This document shows, piece after piece, positions 1 through 5,335 of a stretch of DNA of 5,413 nt. The stretch is from Chitinispirillales bacterium. GTDB lineage: Bacteria; Fibrobacterota; Chitinivibrionia; Chitinivibrionales; Chitinispirillaceae. Where the stretch lies: assembly GCA_031254445.1 (NCBI GenBank), contig JAIRUL010000181.1, positions 1 through 5,413 of the forward strand. The letters are read 5' to 3'. Made by a program: the position numbers and the translations under genes. The notes beneath the pieces were generated by a model. That model did no database searches and had not been told where the DNA came from. It saw only the letters and a list, made by a program, of their open reading frames with translations. The number at the start of each line of letters is the position of its first letter. Positions within the stretch are counted from its first letter, which is position 1.

Positions 1-2
1 CG

Positions 3-785
3 TACGCCGCCGGGTGCAAAAGGGTTATCGCGCACGCGCATAGCACTGGAACGGTCGGGCTGCACAAACGGATATTGCACCGCATCAATAGGGCAGCGGC
101 CCCGTTTTTAGCGACGGAACTTTTTTCATGCTCTGCCGAGGCAGGGCGTTTTATGTTTGGAAATAATAAAAACATCTCGCTGATCCGCAACGCGATAGAT
201 GTCAAAAAGTTCTCTTACGCTCCGTCACTGCGTAAAAAAATTCGCGATGAATTAAACATTGGCGGCCGCACGATGGTAATCGGGCACGTTGGGAGGTTCT
301 CCGAGCCGAAGAACCACCCGTTTTTGATTGAGGTATTCCGCCGCATAGCGCAAAAAGACGAGTCCGCAAAGTTATTGCTGATAGGCGTAGGCCGCACGGA
401 ACAGAAGATTCGCGTGCTTGTTGATAAATATAATCTTGCAGATAGGGTGATATTCTACGGAACATCGCAAAACGTCCACGAACTCTATTCCGCAATGGAT
501 GTCTTCCTATTCCCGTCGCTCTTTGAGGGTTTGGGCATTGTTTGCATAGAAGCGCAGTGCTGCGGGCTTTGCGTCGTTGCGTCCGACATTATACCGAAAG
601 AGATAGATATTGCCTGGTTAGTCAAGCGGCTGGCGTTGGGCGACTCGCCGGAACATTGGGCGGAGGCGGTGATTGAGGGCGTATCAATGCGGCGGCTGAA
701 TAATATGCCGGCAGTGATTGCCGGCGCCGGGTATGATATTGATGCCGAGGCGAAGAAGTTAATGAATTTGTATTTGGGCTGTTAG
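3..785 (+). CDS. Family-4 (GT-B fold) glycosyltransferase, 5'-truncated by the window edge
   Basis: Transfers a sugar from an activated donor onto a surface-polysaccharide intermediate at the cytoplasmic face; donor and acceptor cannot be read from sequence. The frame is open to the left edge, giving 260 visible residues. The first ones (RVIAHAHSTGTVGL) match the end of the N-terminal GT-B domain of EpsF-like enzymes, so the start lies outside and roughly 100 residues are missing, judging from the family's usual 360-380. The C-terminal donor-binding domain is complete: GRFSEPKNH (visible residues 97-105) carries the Arg and Lys expected near the donor phosphates, and FEGLGIVCIEA carries the EX7E pair (Glu175, Glu183). 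The tail IPKEIDI...SPEHWAE is also typical of EpsF-like proteins. An odd cysteine cluster (C-X4-CC-X2-C) starts inside EX7E. The 3' end overlaps the end of convergent glf by 27 bp. Family assignment is secure; specificity is unknown. Confidence 0.9.
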   Translation, partial: YAAGCKRVIAHAHSTGTVGLHKRILHRINRAAAPFLATELFSCSAEAGRFMFGNNKNISLIRNAIDVKKFSYAPSLRKKIRDELNIGGRTMVIGHVGRFSEPKNHPFLIEVFRRIAQKDESAKLLLIGVGRTEQKIRVLVDKYNLADRVIFYGTSQNVHELYSAMDVFLFPSLFEGLGIVCIEAQCCGLCVVASDIIPKEIDIAWLVKRLALGDSPEHWAEAVIEGVSMRRLNNMPAVIAGAGYDIDAEAKKLMNLYLGC

Positions 786-1859
786 CGCCATCGCCGCCTC
801 TATTGTGTCGTCCATGTCCAAATATTTGTACTGCCCGAGCCTCCCGCCGAAGATTACCTTTGACTGCGGTTTCGCCATACTAGCGTACCTATTATATAGC
901 GATGTATTGGCGTCGTCGTTAACCGGATAATACGCCTCGCCCCCAGCCGCGTACTCCGCAGGGTACTCCCTGGTGATTACCGTCGTCTCCGAGCTTCCGA
1001 ATTCAAAGTGTTTGTGCTCGATTATCCTCGTGTATGGCGTCTCAGCGTCCGTGTAGTGGATTACCGCGTTGCCTTGATAATTTGGGGTATCGATCTCCTC
1101 GCTTTCAAAACGCAGGCTTCGGTATGATAACGCCCCCAAGCGGTAATCAAAAAATTCGTCTATCATTCCGGTAAATATAATCTTATTTGCACAGTTGTCA
1201 AGCTCGTACCGGTTAGCGAAATAATCGCACCCAAGCCGCGTCTCTATCCCCGCGAGTATTTTTTCAACCATCCCCGTGTACCCGCCGATGGGGATGCCCT
1301 GATACCGGTCGTCGTAGTAGTTATTATCATAGGCAAACCGAACGGGTACGCGCTTTATTATCGAGGCTGGCAAGTCAACGCACTTGCGCCCCCACTGCTT
1401 TTCGGTGTACCCTTTAATCAGCAATTCATATACGTCCCGCCCGACAAGAGAGATCGCTTGTTCCTCAAAGTTTTTCGGATCGCCGCCAATTTCCGCCGCC
1501 TGTTCGCTTATGCGCGCCTTTGCCTGCTTAGGCGTTGTCACATCCGGCCATACGCTATTAAACGTATTCATGTTAAACGGCAGGCGATACCTTTTACCGC
1601 GGTAGACAGCGATAGGGGAGTTGACGAAGTAATTAAAATCCGCGAATTGGTTGACGAAATCCCAGACGCTCCTATCGTCCGTGTGGAAAATATGCGCGCC
1701 GTAGGCGTGGACGTTTATCCCATTCCGCTTTTCCGTATAGCAATTACCGGCGATATGTCCGCGCCTATCGACAACAAGGCACCGCTTTCCGCGCCCCGAG
1801 AGAATGTGCGCGGCGGTCGCTGAGAATAGCCCGGCGCCTATAAATAGGTAGTCGTACAT
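759..1859 (-). CDS. glf: UDP-galactopyranose mutase
   Basis: FAD-dependent cytoplasmic enzyme that interconverts UDP-galactopyranose and UDP-galactofuranose, supplying Galf for surface glycans. At 366 residues it matches the usual bacterial length of about 367. The N-terminus has the dinucleotide-binding motif GAGLFSA (8-14), followed by GNCYT and the GAHIFHT segment. The family's essential arginines are present: Arg174 in VPVRF on the mobile loop and Arg278 in PYTRIIEHKHF. Trp156 (KQWGR), Tyr311 (YYPV) and Arg340/Tyr346 (FGGRLGQYKYLDM) are also in place. The enzyme therefore looks intact. The ATG at 1859 is chosen because MYDYLFIGAG is the normal family N-terminus; there is no Shine-Dalgarno sequence upstream. 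It converges on the family-4 glycosyltransferase, sharing 27 bp, and diverges from the family-2 glycosyltransferase. Its presence suggests that the local polysaccharide contains galactofuranose; that last step is inference. Confidence 0.97.
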   Translation of the reverse strand: MYDYLFIGAGLFSATAAHILSGRGKRCLVVDRRGHIAGNCYTEKRNGINVHAYGAHIFHTDDRSVWDFVNQFADFNYFVNSPIAVYRGKRYRLPFNMNTFNSVWPDVTTPKQAKARISEQAAEIGGDPKNFEEQAISLVGRDVYELLIKGYTEKQWGRKCVDLPASIIKRVPVRFAYDNNYYDDRYQGIPIGGYTGMVEKILAGIETRLGCDYFANRYELDNCANKIIFTGMIDEFFDYRLGALSYRSLRFESEEIDTPNYQGNAVIHYTDAETPYTRIIEHKHFEFGSSETTVITREYPAEYAAGGEAYYPVNDDANTSLYNRYASMAKPQSKVIFGGRLGQYKYLDMDDTIEAAMALTAQIQIH

Positions 1860-1955
1860 TGTGGTATAAAAATAAATGATTCAACGTATTAAAGTCAAAG
1901 CCTTTAAAGGATTTAAAGATTTTGATTGATCAAAAAAATCTATTATTTTTACTGT
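1860..1955. promoter_or_regulatory. Divergent AT-rich spacer between glf and the GT2 gene
   Basis: This 96-bp spacer must hold the transcription starts of both flanking genes unless they are read from outside. It contains a perfect 10-bp palindrome (CCTTTAAAGG, 1901-1910), an 8-bp palindrome (TTGATCAA, 1926-1933), the AAAGTCAAAG word (1891-1900) seen again at 5372-5381, and one copy of the 16-bp direct repeat. On the minus strand TTGACT (1898 down to 1893) resembles a -35 box for glf, but no good -10 box lies at the right distance. Neither gene has a recognisable ribosome binding site here. Calling it a promoter region rests on gene orientation, not on clear boxes. Confidence 0.4.
1912..1927 (+). 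repeat. 16-bp direct repeat, left copy
   Basis: TTTAAAGATTTTGATT occurs here and again, identically and in the same orientation, at 2760-2775. The two copies bracket the GT2 gene, one 28 bp before its ATG and one 12 bp after its stop. It belongs to a wider set of AT-rich words (TTTTGATTTT, AAAGTCAAAG, TTTAAAATC) found in the window's spacers. Confidence 0.75.
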
Positions 1956-2747
1956 ATGTCCAAACCGCTATTTTCAATCATTACCCCGATGTACGACGGC
2001 GCCGCCTTTATTGGCGAGACGATAGGCTCCGTTTTGCGGCAGACCTTTGCCGACTGGGAGATGGTCGTTGTGGACGATTGTTCGCCCGACGGCGGCGCTG
2101 GGGCGGCGGTTGTTGGCGAGCATGCAATGCGGGATCCCCGCATAAGGCTCGTCCGTTCGCCCGATAACCGCGGCTCCTCCGGCGCGAGGAACCTAGCGAT
2201 GGAGGGCGCGCTGGGCCGCTACTACGCCTTTTTGGATGCCGACGATTTGTGGGACGCCGACTACTTAGAGCGCATGAAGCGGCGCATGGGCGAGAGCGCC
2301 GACGAGTCCGCGGCTATTTACTTCTGCGGATACCGGCGCAAAGACAGCGCTTGCCGCCGAGAAATCCTCCCGCCCTACAAAAGCGCGGGCAAAAAGGATT
2401 TCAAAAAAATGCTCTACCACTGCCCGATATTCCCATCGGCATCAATCTTAGATACGTGGAAGCTAAAAGAAAAGCCACGCTTCAATGAGAGCCTGAAGAA
2501 TCTGCGGGATGATTATGTTTTATGGTTAAGCATAATGAAGCAGGGGTTGACGGCTATAGGGTATGATGATATATTGGTCGATTACCGGATGAGGGATGAT
2601 TCGCTAACCGCGTCAAAAAGAAATATGATTTACCCGCAGTGGAATATTTACAGAAGCGTATTGAAAATGGGCATCATCCAAAGCGCATTTTACACAATAT
2701 CATGGGCAATAAACGGGGCATTAAAATATCGGTATTTCAAAATATAA
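1956..2747 (+). CDS. Family-2 (GT-A fold) glycosyltransferase
   Basis: Inverting glycosyltransferase of the kind that extends capsule, O-antigen or exopolysaccharide repeats at the inner membrane; donor and acceptor are unknown. The 263 residues open with FSIITPMYDG (6-15), the family's first strand. VVVDDCSPDG (37-46) binds the nucleotide, NRGSSGARN (71-79) is the usual NxGxxxARN, and FLDADDLW (92-99) carries the DxD metal site (Asp94, Asp96). NLRDDYVLW (182-190) occupies the position of the catalytic-base ED/DD segment. The C-terminus (YPQWNIYRSVLKMG, then a hydrophobic stretch to about 256) is typical of this subgroup. The ATG at 1956 is preferred over an in-frame TTG at 1926 because the motif begins right after it; no Shine-Dalgarno sequence is visible. 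GC content falls from 44/60 at 2161-2220 to 21/60 at 2641-2700. AT-rich repeats flank the gene. It may use the UDP-Galf made by the neighbouring glf product, but this is unproven. Confidence 0.9.
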   Translation: MSKPLFSIITPMYDGAAFIGETIGSVLRQTFADWEMVVVDDCSPDGGAGAAVVGEHAMRDPRIRLVRSPDNRGSSGARNLAMEGALGRYYAFLDADDLWDADYLERMKRRMGESADESAAIYFCGYRRKDSACRREILPPYKSAGKKDFKKMLYHCPIFPSASILDTWKLKEKPRFNESLKNLRDDYVLWLSIMKQGLTAIGYDDILVDYRMRDDSLTASKRNMIYPQWNIYRSVLKMGIIQSAFYTISWAINGALKYRYFKI

Positions 2748-2777
2748 AAATCAAAAGCTTTTAAAGATTTTGATTTT
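2747..2777. terminator. AT-rich stem-loop directly after the GT2 stop
   Basis: AAAATCAAAA (2747-2756) and TTTTGATTTT (2768-2777) form a perfect 10-bp stem with an 11-nt loop. It starts on the last base of the GT2 stop codon. The stem gives a U-rich 3' arm on either strand, so it could act in both directions between the convergent GT2 and manA genes. The stem is almost wholly A-T and therefore weak; termination is an inference from position and shape. A 10-bp palindrome, AAAAGCTTTT (2753-2762), lies inside it. Confidence 0.4.
2760..2775 (+). repeat. 16-bp direct repeat, right copy
   Basis: Identical to 1912-1927 and in the same orientation, 848 bp away. It forms the loop edge and 3' arm of the stem-loop behind the GT2 gene. 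Confidence 0.75.
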
Positions 2778-2803
2778 AAAGCCTTCGGCCTACGGCCTCA
2801 GGC
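2772..2803 (-). terminator. Hairpin repeat at the 3' end of manA (copy A)
   Basis: Read on the minus strand, the last G of the manA TAG stop is the first base of a 23-nt hairpin (2803 down to 2781). Its outer stem is GCCT/AGGC, followed by a tandem G-A mismatch, an inner stem GGCC/GGCC and a GTA loop. TTTAAAATC follows, then AT-rich DNA. This is the layout of a factor-independent terminator for manA, although the T tract is short. The 32-nt block matches 29 of 32 positions with 5247-5278 at the end of the adaptor gene, so it is also a dispersed repeat. Confidence 0.6.
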
Positions 2804-3822
2804 TACCCGTCCCTAGTAGTCACAAGCACTTCCGTCCCCGCCACCCCCATAATCTCCACTCCCGTAAGCCCCGATGGAATAAGCACCGTCTGCCCGAGGC
2901 CGAGCGGCACTACGCTGCTTGCCCCTCCCGGCCCTCCGGCGCACACCTCCGCGACCCCTTCCGTTACCGTCACCACCCGGAACCCGCCGATCGTGCTAAG
3001 CTTAGCGCCCCCCGGTTTAAAAAATTTATACCTGCCGATTGCAAACTTCGCGCTGCTGCACAGCAATTCGCAGATAAAAGCGTCGTTTTTGTCAACCAAT
3101 ACGGGTTCAGGCTTCAGCGGCCTGCTTTCGTCGAGCTTGATGATGGCGAGCGCGTCGTCGATGTGCAGCGCGCGCAGGTTTCCGGTTACGCACATGCGGT
3201 TCCAGTCGTAGAGGCGAAGCGTTGTGTTCGACTCCTCCTGCACTTCGTAGATGAGGACGCCGCCCATTATGGCGTGCACGGTTCCGGCGGGGATGAAGAA
3301 AGCGTCGCCGCGCTTTGCGGGGACGAAGTTCATGAGCTTGTTTAAGCGCCCGGCCCTCACCGCGTTTGCGGCTTCGTTGCGCGTCACGCCGCCGCGCTTG
3401 AACCCGAGCGCAATCTTGGCGCCCGGCTCGGCGTCGACCACGTACCACGCCTCGGTCTTGCCGCGTTCGCCCCAGCCGCGCGCGCGCGCCTGCTCGCTGT
3501 TCGGGTGTACCTGTATCGAGAGGTTCTCCCGCGCGTCGATGAACTTGAAGAGGAGCGGGAAGCCCGCGCTGCCCTCGCCGCCGCCGCTCCCCACGAGATC
3601 GCTTGGGCTCAGCGCGAAGAGCTCGCCGAGGGTCAGGCCCGTGTAGTTTCCCGCCGAGACCACCGTCTGGCTGTCGCCCCACCCGCTCACCTCCCACGAC
3701 TCCCCGACGGTCCGCCCCGCGGGCGCGTTCTTGTTCAGCTTCTCGCGCAAAGCGTGGCCGCCCCAAATCTTCTCTTTGAAGATGGGTTCGAAGCGGAGGG
3801 GGGAGGAAAATAGCCCGGACAT
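2803..3822 (-). CDS. manA: Mannose-6-phosphate isomerase, type I (cupin, zinc-dependent)
   Basis: Interconverts fructose-6-phosphate and mannose-6-phosphate in the cytoplasm, the entry to GDP-mannose for surface glycans. From the ATG at 3822 the protein has 339 residues, close to the short bacterial class (about 315-325). FEPIFKEKIWGG (residues 11-22) is the family's N-terminal signature. Zinc-site residues are visible as QVHP (Gln104, His106), KTEAWYV (Glu124) and PAGTVHAI (His183); the substrate-binding Arg203 lies in TLRLYDW. A C-terminal cupin-like segment completes it. In-frame starts also exist at 3888 (TTG) and 3882 (ATG), but the extra residues are polar and unlike the family, so 3822 is preferred. 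No Shine-Dalgarno sequence is visible at 3822. Linker residues around 78-87 are Gly/Ser-rich. The gene converges on the GT2 gene and diverges from the efflux adaptor. GC is 40/60 at 3481-3540. All key residues are present. Confidence 0.93.
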   Translation of the reverse strand: MSGLFSSPLRFEPIFKEKIWGGHALREKLNKNAPAGRTVGESWEVSGWGDSQTVVSAGNYTGLTLGELFALSPSDLVGSGGGEGSAGFPLLFKFIDARENLSIQVHPNSEQARARGWGERGKTEAWYVVDAEPGAKIALGFKRGGVTRNEAANAVRAGRLNKLMNFVPAKRGDAFFIPAGTVHAIMGGVLIYEVQEESNTTLRLYDWNRMCVTGNLRALHIDDALAIIKLDESRPLKPEPVLVDKNDAFICELLCSSAKFAIGRYKFFKPGGAKLSTIGGFRVVTVTEGVAEVCAGGPGGASSVVPLGLGQTVLIPSGLTGVEIMGVAGTEVLVTTRDG

Positions 3823-3913
3823 TTTTTGTTCGTTTCTGTTTGTTGTTAATTCATAGTTTTGGCTTTTGCCATAGCGTTCCATACCCAATAAAACTACATC
3901 GCGCCACGCCCGG

Positions 3914-3959
3914 CGGCAATGGTGCGGAAAAATTAAAATCGAAAATCATACCATTGCCG
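3914..3959. repeat. 10-bp inverted repeat, possible operator
   Basis: CGGCAATGGT (3914-3923) and ACCATTGCCG (3950-3959) are perfect reverse complements separated by 26 bp of AT-rich sequence, in the divergent manA/adaptor spacer. The right arm covers the -35 box of the proposed adaptor promoter. Centre-to-centre spacing is 36 bp. Such a layout fits a dimeric repressor binding two half-sites or an RNA hairpin in a leader transcribed leftwards; no regulator gene is visible to choose between them. The remainder of the 3823-4018 spacer shows no gene. Confidence 0.5.
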
Positions 3960-3981
3960 GACAGCCCATGCATTATATTAT
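3954..3981 (+). promoter_or_regulatory. Candidate sigma70-type promoter of the efflux adaptor gene
   Basis: TTGCCG (3954-3959, four of six matches to the -35 consensus), a 16-bp spacer and TATTAT (3976-3981, five of six matches to the -10 consensus) precede the adaptor ATG by about 37 bp, leaving room for a short leader. An alternative -10 is TATAAA at 3979-3984 with a 19-bp spacer. The consensus may differ in this organism, so this is a sequence match only. Confidence 0.4.
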
Positions 3982-4007
3982 AAAGATTTCGTGCAACAGA
4001 TAACGCT

Positions 4008-4013
4008 GGGGAA
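4008..4013 (+). promoter_or_regulatory. Ribosome binding site of the adaptor gene
   Basis: GGGGAA ends 5 bases before the ATG at 4019. It is an imperfect Shine-Dalgarno match, but it is the only purine-rich start signal in the window and supports this ATG. Confidence 0.4.
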
Positions 4014-4018
4014 ACCTT

Positions 4019-5260
4019 ATGGAAAAGAAGAAGCTATCGCTGCCGCCCATCATCCTAGCGCTGATGGCCGCTTGCGCCCTCTTGGCCGCGCTTTCCTTGG
4101 CCGGGTGCGGCGGCAAGGACAAGGGCAAGGCTGCGGCGGCCCCGTCCGGCGGGGCGCCTGCGGGCGGGGGCGGGCCAGGGCGGCAGGGGCCTGTGCCTGT
4201 GGAGACGGGGGAGATCAGCGTGCGGCCTATGGTCGACGTCCGCGAGTTCTCGGGGACGGTCAAGGCCTCATATACCTATGTAATATCGGCCAAGGTCGGC
4301 GGCAGGCTCCTCAGCCTCAACAAGCGCATAGGCGACGCCGTGAGGCCTAACGAGTCCATCGGGCGGCTCGACGACACCGAGTACCGCAACGCCTTAGACG
4401 AGGCGCAGACGCAGGTGCGGGTGAGCCGCGCCTCTTTAGAAGAGGCCAAGGCGCAGCTTTCGCACACCGAGCGCGAGCTTGAGCGCACGCGCGGGCTTTT
4501 GGCCAAGGGCATCGCCTCGCAGTCGGAGCTCGACGCGCAAGAGACGCAGGCGGAGACGCAGCGGTCGCGCCACGAACTCGCCAAGGCGCAGCTCGAGCAG
4601 CGGCAGGTCATCCTCAACCAGGCCCAAACAAATTACGAGTACACGCAGGTGAGGGCGCTGCAGGGCGGCCTCGTGGCCCAGCGCCACGTGGACGGCGGGA
4701 CGCTAATGTCCGCCGGGAGCCCGATAGTGACGGTCGTAGGCCTAGACACGGTCTTCGTGGAGCTGGCGGTCACCGAGAAGGACTACCAGAGCGTAAAGCC
4801 CGGCAAGTCCGCCGCCGTGACGACCGACGCCATCCCCGGCAAGTCGTTCACCGGCGTCGTCTACCGCATGGCCCCTTTCTTCCAGTCCTCCTCGCGCACG
4901 GCGGCGGTAGAGATAGCGCTGCGCAACGACGAGCGCCTGCTAATGCCCGGCATGTTCGCGCGCATCAACATCACCCTGAACCAAGACAGCGCGGCCCGCG
5001 TGGTGCCCTCGTCGGCCTTAGTGGAGAAAGACGGCAAGTATTCGCTGTTCGTGATAGGCGATTCGTCGACGGTAACGCACGTTCCGGTACAGGTGGGGAT
5101 AAATGATGGAGCCTACGCGCAAATATTATCCCCGCCGGATCTATATGGGAAGGTGGTAACCCTAGGTCAACACCTATTAAGGAATGGGTCGAAGGTGACA
5201 GTTCCGGCAGAGAAGAAAGAGGAGCAGTTGGCGGTGGGAAGCCAAAGCCTGAAGCCGTAG
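4019..5260 (+). CDS. RND efflux pump periplasmic adaptor (membrane fusion) lipoprotein
   Basis: Periplasmic adaptor that links an inner-membrane RND transporter to a TolC-like outer-membrane channel; cargo is unknown. The 413 residues begin with a lipoprotein signal: MEKKK, a hydrophobic run (about 8-27) and lipobox LAGC with lipidated Cys30. A flexible Gly/Pro/Ala linker (31-60) follows. The first half of the lipoyl-like domain is near 86-118 (VISAKVGGRLLSL...GDAVRPNESIGRLDD). A coiled-coil hairpin spans about 120-206; its tip holds Arg156, Leu160 and Ser167 with the spacing of the RLS motif that contacts TolC. The second lipoyl half is at 207-240 (ALQGGLVAQRHVDGGTLMSAG). A beta-barrel runs 245-320 and a membrane-proximal domain about 325-396 (VVPSSALVEKDGKYSLFVI). 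The last residues (LKP and stop) are encoded inside a dispersed hairpin repeat. The ATG at 4019 has a ribosome site. No transporter or channel gene follows within the remaining 153 bp. GC drops from 42/60 at 4501-4560 to 29/60 at 5101-5160. Confidence 0.93.
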   Translation: MEKKKLSLPPIILALMAACALLAALSLAGCGGKDKGKAAAAPSGGAPAGGGGPGRQGPVPVETGEISVRPMVDVREFSGTVKASYTYVISAKVGGRLLSLNKRIGDAVRPNESIGRLDDTEYRNALDEAQTQVRVSRASLEEAKAQLSHTERELERTRGLLAKGIASQSELDAQETQAETQRSRHELAKAQLEQRQVILNQAQTNYEYTQVRALQGGLVAQRHVDGGTLMSAGSPIVTVVGLDTVFVELAVTEKDYQSVKPGKSAAVTTDAIPGKSFTGVVYRMAPFFQSSSRTAAVEIALRNDERLLMPGMFARINITLNQDSAARVVPSSALVEKDGKYSLFVIGDSSTVTHVPVQVGINDGAYAQILSPPDLYGKVVTLGQHLLRNGSKVTVPAEKKEEQLAVGSQSLKP

Positions 5261-5283
5261 GCTGAAAGCTTTAAAATCTTTTA
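5244..5283 (+). terminator. Hairpin repeat overlapping the adaptor stop codon (copy B)
   Basis: AAAGC (5244-5248) pairs with GCTTT (5268-5272), and AGCC (5253-5256) with GGCT (5260-5263) around a GTA loop. Between them are one U-A pair and a tandem G-A mismatch. A T-rich run follows. The stop codon TAG (5258-5260) lies in the loop and the first base of the 3' arm. Shape and position suggest a factor-independent terminator, but the T tract is broken by A residues. Positions 5247-5278 match the manA-end repeat at 29 of 32 bases. Confidence 0.5.
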
Positions 5284-5330
5284 ATCTTTTAAATTCTTTT
5301 AAATCTTTTTCAGACGAAGCCTACGGCTTC
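5251..5330. repeat. 80-bp element with 13-bp terminal inverted repeats
   Basis: GAAGCCGTAGGCT (5251-5263) and AGCCTACGGCTTC (5318-5330) are perfect reverse complements. They flank 54 bp of mainly T/A sequence, including three 10-bp units at 5281-5310. Each end is a hairpin around a GTA/TAC loop; the right end alone is a perfect 6-bp stem, GAAGCC/GGCTTC. The arrangement resembles two copies of the manA-end repeat set tail to tail, or a very short MITE-like element. No target-site duplication is visible. The left end reaches into the adaptor reading frame. Confidence 0.6.
5281..5310 (+). repeat. Three degenerate 10-bp T-rich tandem units
   Basis: Units TTAATCTTTT, AAATTCTTTT and AAATCTTTTT follow each other in exact 10-bp register, so the T runs recur about once per helical turn. 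Phased A/T tracts of this kind are known to bend DNA; bending here is an inference. Confidence 0.5.
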
Positions 5331-5335
5331 ATAAC

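Noticed and set aside
75..77. TTG as the start of the family-4 glycosyltransferase
   Set aside because: The frame stays open to the left edge, and the upstream residues (RVIAHAHSTGTVGL) are conserved family sequence, so the gene starts outside the window.
1698..1706. Another GCC-GTA-GGC word
   Set aside because: It lies in the conserved HAYGAH coding segment of glf and lacks the flanking stem and TTTAAAATC tail.
1458..1823. 121-residue plus-strand frame opposite glf
   Set aside because: It lies wholly antisense to a secure gene and its translation shows no recognisable family.
1926..1928. TTG start for the GT2 gene
   Set aside because: It would add ten residues read from the AT-rich repeat region before the normal N-terminus; the ATG at 1956 fits the family.
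2781..2803. Kink-turn in the manA-end hairpin
   Set aside because: The tandem G-A pairs are present but there is no three-base bulge beside them, which a kink-turn needs.
2770..3766. Long frames overlapping manA (191 residues on plus, 219 residues on minus, off-frame)
   Set aside because: Arg/Ala/Pro-rich or Leu-rich shadows of a GC-rich gene whose own frame has all catalytic residues.
3823..3888. Upstream starts for manA (TTG 3888, ATG 3882)
   Set aside because: The extra 20-22 residues are polar and unlike the family N-terminus, and would reach into the divergent regulatory region.
3823..4018. Riboswitch or small RNA gene in the manA/adaptor spacer
   Set aside because: Apart from one inverted repeat there is no multi-stem fold or conserved core that I recognise.
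3973..4687. Minus-strand and off-frame reading frames over the adaptor gene
   Set aside because: They mirror the coiled-coil and linker codons; composition is low-complexity and no motif is seen.
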